The notes beneath the pieces were generated by a model. The model searched no databases. It was not told the DNA's origin and saw only the letters and a program-made list of their open reading frames with translations. A stretch of 64,000 bases of DNA from Kribbella italica (GTDB lineage Bacteria > Actinomycetota > Actinomycetes > Propionibacteriales > Kribbellaceae). Shown in pieces: positions 25,014 through 36,237 of this stretch. Every line of letters begins with the position of its first letter. Positions within the stretch are counted from its first letter, which is position 1. Both the position numbers and the translations under genes were made by a program. Location: positions 5,642,001 to 5,706,000 of the forward strand of contig NZ_JACHMY010000001.1 of the NCBI RefSeq assembly GCF_014205135.1. Direction: 5' to 3'.

Positions 25014-26165
25014 CTAACCCAGTACCAATGAGGCGCCACTCGCGGACAGCGCCTCACCGATCGGTTGTGAGTAGGACTCGCTGGACCGGCCGCGCTTGCC
25101 CAGGCACTCGCCGCGGATCAGGGCCGCGCCGCTGGTGATGCCGAGCGCGTAGCTGCCGGTCAGGTTGGGGCCGCCGGAGTCGCCGGTCTGGACGCAGGCC
25201 GTGTGCTGGTACAGGCCTTTGACGATCTGGTTGTCGCCGTAGTTGACGGTCACGTTCTTGGCCACCACGCGGCCGCAGGACCACTGGGTGGTCTTGCCGG
25301 ACTTGCAGACCGAGGCGCCGACGGTCGGGTTGGCCGTGCCCTGGATCCGGATGTCGCCGTCGTTCCAGCGCTCGACCTCACCGCGCAGGTCCCAGCCGTC
25401 GATCACCTTGACGGTGCCGAAGTCGTTGCCCGGGTAGCTGGAGGTGCGGGTGTCGCCGAGGATGTAGCCGTTGCGCGAGAACGACGGCTTGCCCGCCGTA
25501 CAGTGCCCGGCGGTCAGGAAGATGCGGCTGCCGTCCTCGGCCCGGGCGTTGAAGCCCAGGGAGCACGTGTAGCCGGTGTTCTTGTCGACCTGTACGCCGC
25601 CGCGCAGTCCGAAGTCGTCGGCGGTCGGCGTGATGGTGCCCGGCGAGCTGCGGATCGTGACGCGGTCGCCCTTCGCCGCCGCGCGGCGCAGGAAGCGCTG
25701 GGTGCGCAGGTCCTTGGCGCCGTCCGGCACGGTGACGACGACGGTGCCGCTGATCGGGTCGACGTACCAGGACTTCACCTGGCCGGCGGTCGAGCCGACG
25801 GCGAGTTTGTCGAGGTCGCGCTGGACCGACTGCAACTGCTTCGCGGTGAACTCGACCAGCCGGGGAACCGCCCCGGCCGCCCGGACCAGCTCCGCGGTCG
25901 CCTCGTCGGAGACGGCGACCACCAGCTCGCCACCGTCGTCCAGGTAGCTGCCGACGATCCGGGACCCGAGCTGGGTCTCCACCGCGTCGGCCTTGAGGAT
26001 GCCCTGCTGCTGCAGCAGATCGGTGTCCTGCGACCCGACCGTGCTGCCCGATCCCGCCTGTCCCGCGCGGGATTCCGCCTGCGCACCGTTCGCCGCGATC
26101 AGTCCCGCCGCCGTGAGAGCGACGATCCCGGCCACCGCGGCGCCAACCCGGCAACGCCCTGACAT
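25014..26165 (-). CDS. Secreted streptogrisin/alpha-lytic-type serine protease (S1)
   Basis: A 383-residue preproenzyme. It has a signal peptide (to about residue 30), an alpha-lytic-type prodomain (about 45-185, with a Val/Asp-rich WYVDPISGTVVVTVPDG block) and a chymotrypsin-like domain whose triad reads TAGHC (His221), NDFG (Asp248) and TGDSGGP (Ser330). Cysteines are paired as in streptogrisins. The prodomain should act as folding chaperone and inhibitor. The ATG at 26165 follows GAGGAGG. It sits between folE and folP, unlike anything else in the operon, with 190 bp of its own upstream DNA. Confidence 0.9.
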   Translation of the reverse strand: MSGRCRVGAAVAGIVALTAAGLIAANGAQAESRAGQAGSGSTVGSQDTDLLQQQGILKADAVETQLGSRIVGSYLDDGGELVVAVSDEATAELVRAAGAVPRLVEFTAKQLQSVQRDLDKLAVGSTAGQVKSWYVDPISGTVVVTVPDGAKDLRTQRFLRRAAAKGDRVTIRSSPGTITPTADDFGLRGGVQVDKNTGYTCSLGFNARAEDGSRIFLTAGHCTAGKPSFSRNGYILGDTRTSSYPGNDFGTVKVIDGWDLRGEVERWNDGDIRIQGTANPTVGASVCKSGKTTQWSCGRVVAKNVTVNYGDNQIVKGLYQHTACVQTGDSGGPNLTGSYALGITSGAALIRGECLGKRGRSSESYSQPIGEALSASGASLVLG

Positions 26166-26355
26166 ACGTTCCTCCTCACGAGACGCTCCCGATCGGACCG
26201 CCACTACGGAACGTATGCGTTCGAACACGGAAAGTCCATGGGAAACAACCTCTGATTTCTCAACGACCTGGGAGCGCGGGGGCTACGGGCAGGCCGGATC
26301 GAAATGCGCGGGTCGCGTCGCCCGGAGGACTTGGAGACGAGAAGTCGCGGTCGGG

Positions 26356-26928
26356 TCAGCCGACGATCAGGCTCATCGCTTCCGCGCGGGTGGAGGGGTT
26401 GCGGAGCTGGCCCCGGACCGCCGACGTGATCGTCTTGGCGCCGGGCTTGCGGACTCCGCGCATGGTCATGCAGAGGTGCTCGCACTCGATCACGACGATG
26501 ACGCCGCGCGGCTTGAGGATCTCCACCAGCGACTCCGCGACCTGCGTGGTCAGCCGTTCCTGGACCTGGGGACGTTTGGCGTACACGTCGACCAGGCGGG
26601 CGAGCTTGGACAGGCCGGTGATGCGGCCGTCGGGGCCGGGGATGTAGCCGACATGCGCGACCCCGGTGAAGGGCACCAGATGGTGCTCACACACCGACCA
26701 GACCTCGATGTCCTTGACCAGGATCATCTCGTCGTGGCCGAGATCGAACGTCGTGGTCAGCACGTCCGACGCGGTCGACCCCAGCCCGGCGGTGATCTCC
26801 GCGTACGAGCGGGCCACCCGGGCTGGGGTCTCTTTCAGTCCTTCGCGGTCCGGGTCCTCACCGATGGCGATCAGCAGCTCGCGGACCGCCCGTTCGGCCC
26901 GCTCGTGGTCGAACGTCGGTGAGGTCAT
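26356..26928 (-). CDS. folE: GTP cyclohydrolase I
   Basis: A 190-residue zinc enzyme converting GTP to dihydroneopterin triphosphate, first step of folate synthesis. Zinc ligands are visible: VCEHHLVPF (Cys80, His83) and EHLCMTMRGV (Cys153). GLSKLARLVDVYAKRPQ and the C-terminal LRNPSTRAEAMSLI are typical. It is only 4 bp downstream of ftsH and is probably cotranscribed with it. The protease gene separates it from the rest of the pathway. Confidence 0.95.
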   Translation of the reverse strand: MTSPTFDHERAERAVRELLIAIGEDPDREGLKETPARVARSYAEITAGLGSTASDVLTTTFDLGHDEMILVKDIEVWSVCEHHLVPFTGVAHVGYIPGPDGRITGLSKLARLVDVYAKRPQVQERLTTQVAESLVEILKPRGVIVVIECEHLCMTMRGVRKPGAKTITSAVRGQLRNPSTRAEAMSLIVG

Positions 26929-26932
26929 CGGA

Positions 26933-28963
<2,031 letters not shown>

Positions 28964-29143
28964 GATCGAGGCTCGAGCCCCGTCCCTCCTAGCTCAGCAG
29001 GCCCGGGTGAGAGGGCCTTCGACGGTAACACCAGTCCAAGTGTCTCGTGTCGCACAAGACAACACACCACGAGGGTCACCTGACGACGGTACGGTCCGTT
29101 GTACAGGCTGTCACCAAGTCCCGCCTGGAGGGGCAGCCGGGGC

Positions 29144-29695
29144 TCAGGAGTAGACGTGCGGCGCCAGCGTGGCCACGCAGCGCAGGTTGCGGTACTTCTC
29201 GGCGTAGTCGAGGCCGTAGCCGACCACGAACTCGTCGGGGATGTCGAAGCCGACGTACTTGACCGGGACCGCCATCTTGGCCGCGTCCGGTTTGCGGAAC
29301 GCGGTGCAGATCTCCACCGAGGCCGGCTTGCGGGACTCCAGGTTGCTGACCAGCCAGGTCAGCGTCAGTCCGGTGTCGATGATGTCCTCGACGATCAGCA
29401 CGTGCCGGTTGCTGATGTCGGTGTCCAGGTCCTTGAGGATCCGGACCACACCGGACGACTTGGTGCCCGAGCCGTACGACGTGACGGCCATCCAGTCCAT
29501 CTCCACGTGCCGGCTGAACGAGCGCGCCAGGTCGGCCATCACCATCACCGCGCCCTTGAGGACGCCGACGACCAGCAGGTCCTTGCCCTCGTAGTCCGCC
29601 TCGATCCGCAGCGCCAGCTCCTCGAGCTTGGCCAGGATCTCCTCCTCGGTATGGAGGATCTCGGTCAGGTCCTTCTCGATGTCCGAAGCGTCCAC
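29144..29695 (-). CDS. hpt: Hypoxanthine phosphoribosyltransferase
   Basis: A 183-residue purine salvage enzyme making IMP/GMP from hypoxanthine/guanine and PRPP. The PRPP-binding loop VLIVEDIIDTGLTL, VGVLKGAVMVMADLAR, MAVTSYGSGT and VGYGLDYAEKYRNL are clear. The GTG at 29695 (MDASDIEKDL) matches the family start and leaves 4 bp after tilS. A longer GTG at 29713 would overlap tilS. The tilS-hpt-ftsH order is conserved widely in bacteria. Confidence 0.95.
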   Translation of the reverse strand: MDASDIEKDLTEILHTEEEILAKLEELALRIEADYEGKDLLVVGVLKGAVMVMADLARSFSRHVEMDWMAVTSYGSGTKSSGVVRILKDLDTDISNRHVLIVEDIIDTGLTLTWLVSNLESRKPASVEICTAFRKPDAAKMAVPVKYVGFDIPDEFVVGYGLDYAEKYRNLRCVATLAPHVYS

Positions 29696-29699
29696 GGCA

Positions 29700-30776
29700 T
29701 TAGCCTGACACACCCCGTGCCAGATGGATGAATCCGCCTCGGCGGATCGCGCGAACGGCTTGTGGCAGGTCGATCCAGCGCTGGCCGCGCCAGTCGGTGA
29801 TCAGGGCGTCGACGGCGGCGACGTGACCGGCGGTCAGGTCGGTTGCCTGGCAGCCGGCCTCCAGCGCGGCCTGGCGCAGCGCGCGGGTCCGGATCGCCTG
29901 CGGTTCGGCGGCGAGCATGCCGATGTCGCAGACCACGTCCTCCTCCGTACGCCGTACTGCCGTCTCGGCGAGGTCGGCCGCCAGTGCGTCGAGCGCATCG
30001 GCGTCCGCCCGGAGCAGGCCGGCCGTCCGGGCCAGTGCCTCGGTCACACCGGGGCCCAGCGCCTCCTCGATGACCGGGAGCACCTCATGCCGTACCCGCA
30101 CTCTTCTGTACTGCGGGTCGTCGTTGTGCGGGTCGTGCCACGGCCGGAGCCCGGAGGCGATGCAGGCGGCAGCCGTCGCTGCACGTGGAACCTCCAGCAG
30201 CGGCCGCCTGAGCAGTCCGGCCACCGAGGCCATCCCAGCGAGCGACCGCGCACCAGAGCCCCGAGCCAGGCCGAGCAGGACCGTCTCCGCCTGGTCGTCG
30301 CGCGTGTGAGCCAGCAGTACGACGTCCGCCCCGAACGCGTCGGCCGCGTCGCGCAGCGCGTCGTACCGGGCTGTCCGGGCCGCACCCTCCGGCCCGCCGT
30401 TGGTGCCGACCTCTACCGCTCGCACCTCGACCGGGTCGAGGCCGAGCGACCGGCACTGCTCAGCCGCCACCGCAGCCACATGCGCCGAGTCGGCCTGCAG
30501 CCCGTGGTCCACGATCACCGCACCGGCCCGCAGACCCAGCTTGGGAGCCTCGAATGCGGTAGCCGCCGCGAGCGCCAGCGAGTCGGCCCCGCCTGAGCAG
30601 GCGACCAGCACCGTGGTCCCCCGCGGCAGGTCGGCCAGGCCGAGCCGGACCGCCTCGCGCGTCCGCGCGACGGCCGGATGGAGCCGGCCACGACGTTCCG
30701 CCACCAGCTGTTCCCCAGAGGAGGGGGAGGGCGGCGGGCCGCCGGGCTCATCCGTGGAGTCGGCTGATCCAGGCAT
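29700..30776 (-). CDS. tilS: tRNA(Ile)-lysidine synthase
   Basis: A 358-residue N-type ATP pyrophosphatase that converts C34 of the minor tRNA-Ile (CAU) to lysidine so it reads AUA. The PP-loop SGGADS is at 61-66, followed by VDHGLQADSAHVA, ARYDALRDAADAFGADVVLLAHTRDDQAET and the RRVRVRHEVLPV helical domain. The C-terminal domain is short, as in actinobacteria. It overlaps the upstream zincin gene by 29 bp and is followed by hpt after 4 bp. Confidence 0.94.
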   Translation of the reverse strand: MPGSADSTDEPGGPPPSPSSGEQLVAERRGRLHPAVARTREAVRLGLADLPRGTTVLVACSGGADSLALAAATAFEAPKLGLRAGAVIVDHGLQADSAHVAAVAAEQCRSLGLDPVEVRAVEVGTNGGPEGAARTARYDALRDAADAFGADVVLLAHTRDDQAETVLLGLARGSGARSLAGMASVAGLLRRPLLEVPRAATAAACIASGLRPWHDPHNDDPQYRRVRVRHEVLPVIEEALGPGVTEALARTAGLLRADADALDALAADLAETAVRRTEEDVVCDIGMLAAEPQAIRTRALRQAALEAGCQATDLTAGHVAAVDALITDWRGQRWIDLPQAVRAIRRGGFIHLARGVSG

Positions 30777-31842
30777 CGGGGTTGGCGATCTCGTTCTTGG
30801 TGGGGAGCGTGTTCGGACCGGTCCAGACCCGGTTGAAGCCCTCCATGCCGACGCGGTCGACCACCCGGCGGACGAAGGCGGCGCCGTCCTGGTACTGCCG
30901 CATCTTCGCGTCCAGGCCGAGCAGCTTCTTCAGCAGCTGGTCCACCGGGTTCCCACTCGAGCGCCGGGAACTGAACTTCGACCGGATCGTCTCCACCGTC
31001 GGGATCACCGACGGGCCGACGCCGTCCATCACGAAGTCCGCGTGGCCCTCCAGCAGCGACATCACCGCGGTCAGCCGGTCCAGCACGGCCCGCTGCTCCT
31101 GCGACTGCATCAGGTCGACCAGGCTCAGGTCGGCCTCGCCCTTCACCGACCGGCCCAGCCGCTGCACGGCCTCGCGGAACATCGCGGCGTACGCCGACGC
31201 GTCCAGCTCCGCCTGGTCCAGGAACAGCGCGATCTCCGACCGCAGGTGGTCCCGCAGCCACGGCACCGCGGTGAACTGCACCCGGTGGGTCTCCTCGTGC
31301 AGGCAGACCCACAGCCGGAAGTCCCGCGGTACGACGCCCAGCTCGTTCTCGACGTGCATGACGTTCGGCGCGACCAGCAGCAGCCGCCCGGTCAGGCCGG
31401 GGCGGTCCGGGTCGGGCTCTGCCGGGTAGAACGGGTCGAACTGCCCCAGCACCCGGGAGGAGAGGAAGGCGAGCAGCGCACCGGCCTCGATCGCGGTGAC
31501 CCGGGAGCCGACCGCGGACGACAGCCCACCGGTCTTCTCCTGCTTCTCCCGCAGCTTGTCGGCCAGCGGCGCCAGGACGGTCTTGAACCCGTCGGCGTTG
31601 GCCTGCACCCAGCCCGGCCGGTCGACGATCACGACCGGAGCCGTGGCGGACGTGGCCTGCAGGCCGGTGAAGTCGCGCACGTGGTGCTCGGACTCGGCGG
31701 CGAACTGCCGCAGCTCGGCGACCACCTGGTCCGCCTCGGCGCGGCTGACCACCGGGCCCGGACGCAGCAGCTTCCGGGCCACACCGGTCGCCAGCTGCCA
31801 GTCGACCATCTCGGCCGTGGTCCCACCTTCAGCCGTACTCAT
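30748..31842 (-). CDS. Zincin-like metalloprotease family protein (DUF2342, F420-biosynthesis-associated)
   Basis: A 364-residue protein of the actinobacterial zincin_2/DUF2342 family. The zinc motif LHEETH is at 181-186, followed by VQFTAVPWL. The conserved APNVMHVENELGV and DHLRSEIALFLD segments are family-typical. It is labelled a coenzyme F420 biosynthesis-associated protein because of phylogenetic co-occurrence; biochemical function is unproven. The start looks leaderless: TAGGGT lies 6 bp before ATG. It sits between dacB and tilS, the standard actinobacterial position. Confidence 0.85.
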   Translation of the reverse strand: MSTAEGGTTAEMVDWQLATGVARKLLRPGPVVSRAEADQVVAELRQFAAESEHHVRDFTGLQATSATAPVVIVDRPGWVQANADGFKTVLAPLADKLREKQEKTGGLSSAVGSRVTAIEAGALLAFLSSRVLGQFDPFYPAEPDPDRPGLTGRLLLVAPNVMHVENELGVVPRDFRLWVCLHEETHRVQFTAVPWLRDHLRSEIALFLDQAELDASAYAAMFREAVQRLGRSVKGEADLSLVDLMQSQEQRAVLDRLTAVMSLLEGHADFVMDGVGPSVIPTVETIRSKFSSRRSSGNPVDQLLKKLLGLDAKMRQYQDGAAFVRRVVDRVGMEGFNRVWTGPNTLPTKNEIANPDAWISRLHG

Positions 31843-31848
31843 ACATCG

Positions 31849-31854
31849 ACCCTA
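31849..31854 (-). promoter_or_regulatory. Putative -10 box for a leaderless zincin transcript
   Basis: TAGGGT on the minus strand, 6 bp before the ATG at 31842, with no ribosome site in between. Fits the TANNNT rule for leaderless mRNA. Confidence 0.4.
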
Positions 31855-31878
31855 GTGGCATGTTCCAACATGCGCTTC

Positions 31879-33249
31879 CTAAACAGCACACCCACACGTA
31901 GCCAATGCGGCTACTGCTCTGTCCAGGGCAGCTCTGGCCTCCAACGGCTTGTCAGCCGGTACGGCGTCAGTAGCCACCGCAAACACCAGCAGCGAGCCAG
32001 TCCTGGTACGAACCAGGCCGGCCAGCGAGTGCACTCCGGTCAGCGTCCCCGTCTTGGCCCGCACCAGCCCGGTCCCACCCGCCGTACCGGGCCCGGCGAA
32101 CCTCTTCTCCAGGCTCCCGGTGAACCCAGCTACCGGCAGCCCGCTGATCAGGTGCCGCAGCTCCGGCTTGGCCACCGCCACCCGGACCGCCCCGGCGAGC
32201 ACGTCGAGCGGCACCTGGTTCGTCCGCGACAGCCCGCTGCCGTCCTCGATCCGCGCCTTGCTCATGTTCAGCCCGAGCTTGGTCAGCGTCTCCCGCAGCC
32301 CCTTGAGCCCGCCGGTGTACGAGCCACCGTTGTCGGTCGCCAGCCCGACGTGCCGCAGCAGCACCTCGGCGCCGTCGTTGTCGCTGTGCAGGTTCACGTA
32401 CTCGACGATGTCCCCGACCGGAGCCGACCGGACCTCGCTCACCTTTTCGGCGGTGGCCGGAGCCTTCACCGGCTTCACGCTCGCGCCCACCTTGATCCCG
32501 GCGGCCCGCAGCAGCTTCGCGAAGGACCCGGCGGCCGCAGCGGCCGGCGACGGCGCCCGCTTCGCCATCCCCGGGCTCAGCCGGCCCTCGTTCACCCAGA
32601 GCGCCGAGGTCGGAGCGGCGATGCCCTCGGGGATGTAGTTCGCCTGCCACTTGGCGTTGGCCGCCGGGCCGCTGAACAGCGACGCGTCGTACCCGAGGGT
32701 GACCGTGGTGACCCCCTGCTCGCGCAGCGACTTCGCCGTACTGGTCGCGAGGTCCTGCAGCGTGGCCCGGACCGGGAAGTCGAGCGGGTCCTTGGACCGC
32801 TTCACCGTCAGCAAGGGGTCACCGCCGCCGACCAGGACCAGCGAGCGCCCGCTCAGCACGGTCGACGTGGTGAACCAGTGATCCGGGCCGAGCGTCTCCA
32901 GCGCCGACACGGTGGTCAGCAGCTTCAGCGTGGACGCCGGGACGTACGGGCGCGTCGTACCGACCGAGTAGATCGTCTTGTTCCGGGAGGCGTCGAACAC
33001 CGTCGCGCCGTAGTGCTTGCCGAGCGACGGGTCGGCCAGCGCGGCCGCCAGGGCCTTCCGCACGCCGGCAGCGGTCGGCGCGACGCCCTCGGCCTTCGCC
33101 GGAGCCAGTACGACGGGCGCCGCCGTACCAGCTGTGCGACTGGTCACATGCTGCGACGAAGCAGGCACCGCCTGCGCCGCACTCACCAGTCCGGCGAGCG
33201 CGGCTCCTGCGGCGAGCGTGACGAACACCGCACGGGGAGGACGGGCCAC
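31879..33249 (-). CDS. dacB: D-alanyl-D-alanine carboxypeptidase/endopeptidase (PBP4 family)
   Basis: A 456-residue exported class C penicillin-binding protein. It has a signal peptide (to about residue 28), SxxK in PASTLKLL (Ser106, Lys109), the SDN motif in LHSDNDGAEVLL and KTG in VRAKTGTLTG. It trims peptidoglycan stem peptides. The GTG at 33249 follows GGAG. It is divergent from ppa across 50 bp, as in many actinobacteria. Length is normal for the family. Confidence 0.93.
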   Translation of the reverse strand: MARPPRAVFVTLAAGAALAGLVSAAQAVPASSQHVTSRTAGTAAPVVLAPAKAEGVAPTAAGVRKALAAALADPSLGKHYGATVFDASRNKTIYSVGTTRPYVPASTLKLLTTVSALETLGPDHWFTTSTVLSGRSLVLVGGGDPLLTVKRSKDPLDFPVRATLQDLATSTAKSLREQGVTTVTLGYDASLFSGPAANAKWQANYIPEGIAAPTSALWVNEGRLSPGMAKRAPSPAAAAAGSFAKLLRAAGIKVGASVKPVKAPATAEKVSEVRSAPVGDIVEYVNLHSDNDGAEVLLRHVGLATDNGGSYTGGLKGLRETLTKLGLNMSKARIEDGSGLSRTNQVPLDVLAGAVRVAVAKPELRHLISGLPVAGFTGSLEKRFAGPGTAGGTGLVRAKTGTLTGVHSLAGLVRTRTGSLLVFAVATDAVPADKPLEARAALDRAVAALATCGCAV

Positions 33250-33286
33250 CAGGCTGCTCCTGTCATTTGGTCGGTCCGAACCGTGA

Positions 33287-33292
33287 CAGTAT
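33287..33292 (+). promoter_or_regulatory. Putative -10 box for leaderless ppa
   Basis: CAGTAT ends 7 bp before the ppa ATG at 33300 and no Shine-Dalgarno sequence is present, suggesting a leaderless transcript. Confidence 0.4.
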
Positions 33293-33299
33293 CTGCCGT

Positions 33300-33788
33300 A
33301 TGGAGTTCGACGTCTTCATCGAGATCCCCAAGGGCACCCGCAACAAGTACGAGCTGGACCACAAGTCCAACCGGCTGCGGCTCGACCGCACCCTGTTCAC
33401 GGCCACGCAGTACCCCTCCGACTACGGGTTCATCGAGGACACCCTCGGTCAGGACGGCGACCCGCTGGACGCGCTGGTACTGCTGACCGAGCCGACCTTC
33501 CCGGGCTGCCTGATCCGCGCCCGGGCGATCGGCATGTTCCGGATGACCGACGAGAAGGGCCCGGACGACAAGGTCCTCTGCGTCCCGGCCGGTGACCCGC
33601 GCCAGGAGCACCTGCGCGACATCCACCACGTGCCGGAGTTCGACCGGCTCGAGATCCAGCACTTCTTCGAGGTCTACAAGGACCTGGAGCCGGGCAAGTC
33701 CGTCGAGGGCGCCAGCTGGGTCGGCCGGTCCGACGCCGAGGCCGAGGTCACCGCGTCGTTCGAGCGCCTGAAGACCGACCACCACTGA
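33300..33788 (+). CDS. ppa: Inorganic pyrophosphatase (family I)
   Basis: A 162-residue soluble Mg-dependent pyrophosphatase. It has EIPKGTRNKYELDHK, the metal site GDPLDALVLL (inside GQDGDPLD), and PGDPRQEHLRDI. It pulls biosynthetic reactions forward by hydrolysing PPi. The ATG at 33300 was chosen because it gives the family start MEFDVFIEIP; there is no ribosome site, so it is probably leaderless. Followed by a 30-bp perfect palindrome. Confidence 0.95.
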   Translation: MEFDVFIEIPKGTRNKYELDHKSNRLRLDRTLFTATQYPSDYGFIEDTLGQDGDPLDALVLLTEPTFPGCLIRARAIGMFRMTDEKGPDDKVLCVPAGDPRQEHLRDIHHVPEFDRLEIQHFFEVYKDLEPGKSVEGASWVGRSDAEAEVTASFERLKTDHH

Positions 33789-33804
33789 CCTGCGGTACGC
33801 CGCG

Positions 33805-33834
33805 AAGACCTCCGCTGGATCCAGCGGAGGTCTT
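33805..33834 (+). terminator. Perfect 30-bp palindromic terminator after ppa
   Basis: The arms (AAGACCTCCGCTGGA and its complement) leave no unpaired loop in DNA. A short T-run sits at the 3' side (TCTTTG). It begins 17 bp after the ppa stop. Confidence 0.75.
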
Positions 33835-33861
33835 TGCCATGCCCTGCCGATCCGCCCCGAA

Positions 33862-33899
33862 CTCGTCAGCGCGAGGTCGGGGCTCGTCAGCGCGAGGTC
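33862..33899. repeat. 17-bp direct repeat, two copies
   Basis: CTCGTCAGCGCGAGGTC occurs at 33862-33878 and 33883-33899, a 21-bp period, between the ppa terminator and the MerR gene stop. Each unit is itself partly self-complementary (CTCG/CGAG). Role unknown. Confidence 0.6.
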
Positions 33900-33911
33900 T
33901 GCCAGGGAAGG

Positions 33912-34247
33912 CTAGTTCCTGGGCGGCGGCTCGTGCCGTTCGCGCAGTTCCTCGTTGGCCCGGAGCGCCTCGGCCAGCTGGTCCTCCAGCAGGATGATCC
34001 GGCAGGCGGCGTCCAGCGCCGTCCCCTGGTCGAGCAGCTCACGCGCCCGGGCGGCCAGCCGCAGCTGGTGCCGTGAGTAGCGCCGGTGCCCGCCGTCGGA
34101 ACGCTGCGGCGTGATCAGCTTCGCCTCGTCGAGGCTACGCAGGAAACCGGGCGTCGTACCGAGCATCTCGGCCGCCCGGCCCATCGTGTAGGCGGGATAG
34201 TCGTCGTCGTCGAAATGGGTCGGCCCGGTGCTCTGGGCTGAACTCAT
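33912..34247 (-). CDS. MerR-family HTH transcriptional regulator (small)
   Basis: A 111-residue protein: an acidic disordered head (DDDD), a MerR winged HTH (YTMGRAAEMLGTTPGFLRSLDEAKLI, then SDGGHRRYSRHQL) and a dimerisation helix (LLEDQLAEALRANEELRERH). There is no C-terminal effector domain and no cysteine, so it is not a metal sensor; it is closer to the short HspR/BldC-like regulators. The ATG at 34247 follows GGAGA by about 4 bp. A long 5' region with two hairpins lies upstream. Confidence 0.8.
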   Translation of the reverse strand: MSSAQSTGPTHFDDDDYPAYTMGRAAEMLGTTPGFLRSLDEAKLITPQRSDGGHRRYSRHQLRLAARARELLDQGTALDAACRIILLEDQLAEALRANEELRERHEPPPRN

Positions 34248-34628
34248 CGGCTCTCCGTACTCACTCTGCGGTCGTCGAGCGCTCGCGAAAGGGCCCCGGT
34301 GCGCGAGCACCGGGGCCGAGGTTCGGATTCTTTCACCATCTACCGGCCGTCAGGCCGGCCTTGATCACTGACCGCGTAACCGAAGACCACCTTCTTCCGA
34401 TGGAACCGACGGTGGAGACCCAGCCTCCTTGCCCTCGACTTCTTCTTCCAACGCCAGAAACACTACTCCCGGCATCCGCCAAAGTCTACGGTCGCCGCCA
34501 CAGGTTTTCCGCGACCCTCACCTGAGCTTCGGACATCGCCTGCAGCTAGCTGCAAAGCCCTCCCGGTCACCCGGAGTCCCCGGTAGGTTGCCGACCGTCC
34601 GGACATTCCGACGGAGGGGACCGCCCGC
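34248..34628. other. 381-bp intergenic region with hairpins
   Basis: A divergent region between the MerR gene (-) and a peptidase gene (+). It holds a strong hairpin at 34290-34315 (GGCCCCGGTGC, GCGA loop, perfect 11-bp stem) and a smaller one near 34341 (CCGGCC-GTCA-GGCCGG). On the minus strand these lie in the MerR leader. I see no convincing ORF in the rest. GGAGGGG at about 34613-34619 is the ribosome site of the peptidase. Confidence 0.6.
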
Positions 34629-36176
34629 ATGACCTGGAAACGTCTGACCCGACCGGCAGCCGCCGGCTCCGCCCTGCTCCTGCTGGCCGCCGGACTGGTG
34701 TCCCAAGCGGCCGCGGCAGAACCGCAGCGGACCAGGGAGATCACCTGGTCGCCCTGCGCCGAGGCTCCGGCGCTGTCCTGCGGCACCATCACCCTCCCGG
34801 TCGACTGGGCCAAGCCGAACGGCGCCACCTTCGAGCTGGCACTGGCCAAGCGTCCCGCCGACGACCCGGCGTCCTCCAAGGGCCCGCTGTTCATCAACCC
34901 GGGTGGCCCGGGCGGCTCCGGCGTCAGCATGGCCTTCGGCGCCGGCGCCCAGTTCAGCCCGGCTGTCCTGCGCAGTTTCGACATCATCGGCGTCGACCCG
35001 CGCGGTGTGGCCCGCAGCCACCCGGTGGTCTGTACGGCGACCGCCCTCGACCGCCCCGGCTACACCGTGCTCCCGCGGACCCCTGCCGAGTACACCGCGC
35101 TCACGGCGTACAACAAGCAGCTTGCTGCCGACTGCCGCCAGCAGACCGGCCTGCTGTACGACCACGTCGACTCCGTGTCCGTGGCCCGCGACCTCGACGC
35201 GGTCCGCGCCGCGCTGGGGGCCGACAAGCTCAACTGGTACGGCGCGTCGTACGGCACGCTGATGGGCCAGATGTACGCCGAGCTGTTCCCGCACCGCATC
35301 CGCAGCATGGTCAACGACGGCAACATGGACCACAGCCTGGGCAAGTGGCCGTTCCTCCTCAGCGAGGGCGCCTTCGCCGAGGACTCGTTCGAGCAGTTCG
35401 TGAAGTGGTGCGGGCAGAGCCCCAACTGCGCGCTGAACGGCCAGGACGTCCCCAAGCTGTACGCCGAACTGCTCGCCAAGGCCGACGCCGGCGAGCTGGT
35501 CGACCCCGCCGACGGCACCAAGGTCAGCACCTGGGCTCTGCTCGACGTGACGCAGTTCTACTTCAGCCGACCCCGCTGGGTGCAGCTCGGCCAACTGCTC
35601 GCCTCACTCCACAGCGGCAAGCAGACGGCCACCACACTCCGCTCCGCCAAGTCGGAGCTGGCCACGACCCGCGGCCCCCAGCGGCAGGCAACCGACGAGC
35701 TGGTGGAGGACGTCCGCCCGCATTTCTGCCAGGACTGGTCGGTGCCCGTCAGCGACTTCCGCGAGCTGGACGCGATGTACAAGACCAGCCTGAAGGTCGC
35801 CCCCAACATGCGCGCATCGGTCTTGGCCCTGTCGTCCATCACGTCGTGCATCGGCCTCCCGAAGGTCAACAACCCGCAGCACCGCCTGAACGTCAAAGGC
35901 GCCCCGACCATCCTGATGCTGAACGGCATCCACGACCCAGCCACCGGCTACGCCTGGGCCCTCAACGCCAAACAGCAGCTCGGCAAAGGCGCCGTCCTGG
36001 TCACCTACGAAGGCGCCGGCCACGTCGTCTACAGCCGCACGGCCTGCACCCGAGCAGCAGCCGACAACTACCTACTCGACCTCACCGTCCCGCCCAACGG
36101 CACCCGCTGCGCCGCCAACAACCCAGCTCTGACCACACACACCCAGGACCCGCCCAACACCACCGCTCGCTGGTGA
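34629..36176 (+). CDS. Secreted alpha/beta-hydrolase, tripeptidyl aminopeptidase (SlpD/Tap-like)
   Basis: A 515-residue exported hydrolase. It has a signal peptide (to about residue 30), oxyanion region NPGGPGGSG (90-98), nucleophile elbow GASYG (Ser207) and a C-terminal TAP-like domain with the final His in GAGHVVYS. Streptomyces SlpD/SlpE and Tap enzymes of this family remove tripeptides from secreted proteins; the specificity here is inferred. The ATG at 34629 follows GGAGGGG. Several cysteines suggest extracellular disulfides. It stands alone. Confidence 0.88.
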   Translation: MTWKRLTRPAAAGSALLLLAAGLVSQAAAAEPQRTREITWSPCAEAPALSCGTITLPVDWAKPNGATFELALAKRPADDPASSKGPLFINPGGPGGSGVSMAFGAGAQFSPAVLRSFDIIGVDPRGVARSHPVVCTATALDRPGYTVLPRTPAEYTALTAYNKQLAADCRQQTGLLYDHVDSVSVARDLDAVRAALGADKLNWYGASYGTLMGQMYAELFPHRIRSMVNDGNMDHSLGKWPFLLSEGAFAEDSFEQFVKWCGQSPNCALNGQDVPKLYAELLAKADAGELVDPADGTKVSTWALLDVTQFYFSRPRWVQLGQLLASLHSGKQTATTLRSAKSELATTRGPQRQATDELVEDVRPHFCQDWSVPVSDFRELDAMYKTSLKVAPNMRASVLALSSITSCIGLPKVNNPQHRLNVKGAPTILMLNGIHDPATGYAWALNAKQQLGKGAVLVTYEGAGHVVYSRTACTRAAADNYLLDLTVPPNGTRCAANNPALTTHTQDPPNTTARW

Positions 36177-36237
36177 GCCTTCCGGTATTACGCATTGCAC
36201 ACTACCCTGGATCGCAGAACATCTCCGGGAGGCTTGT

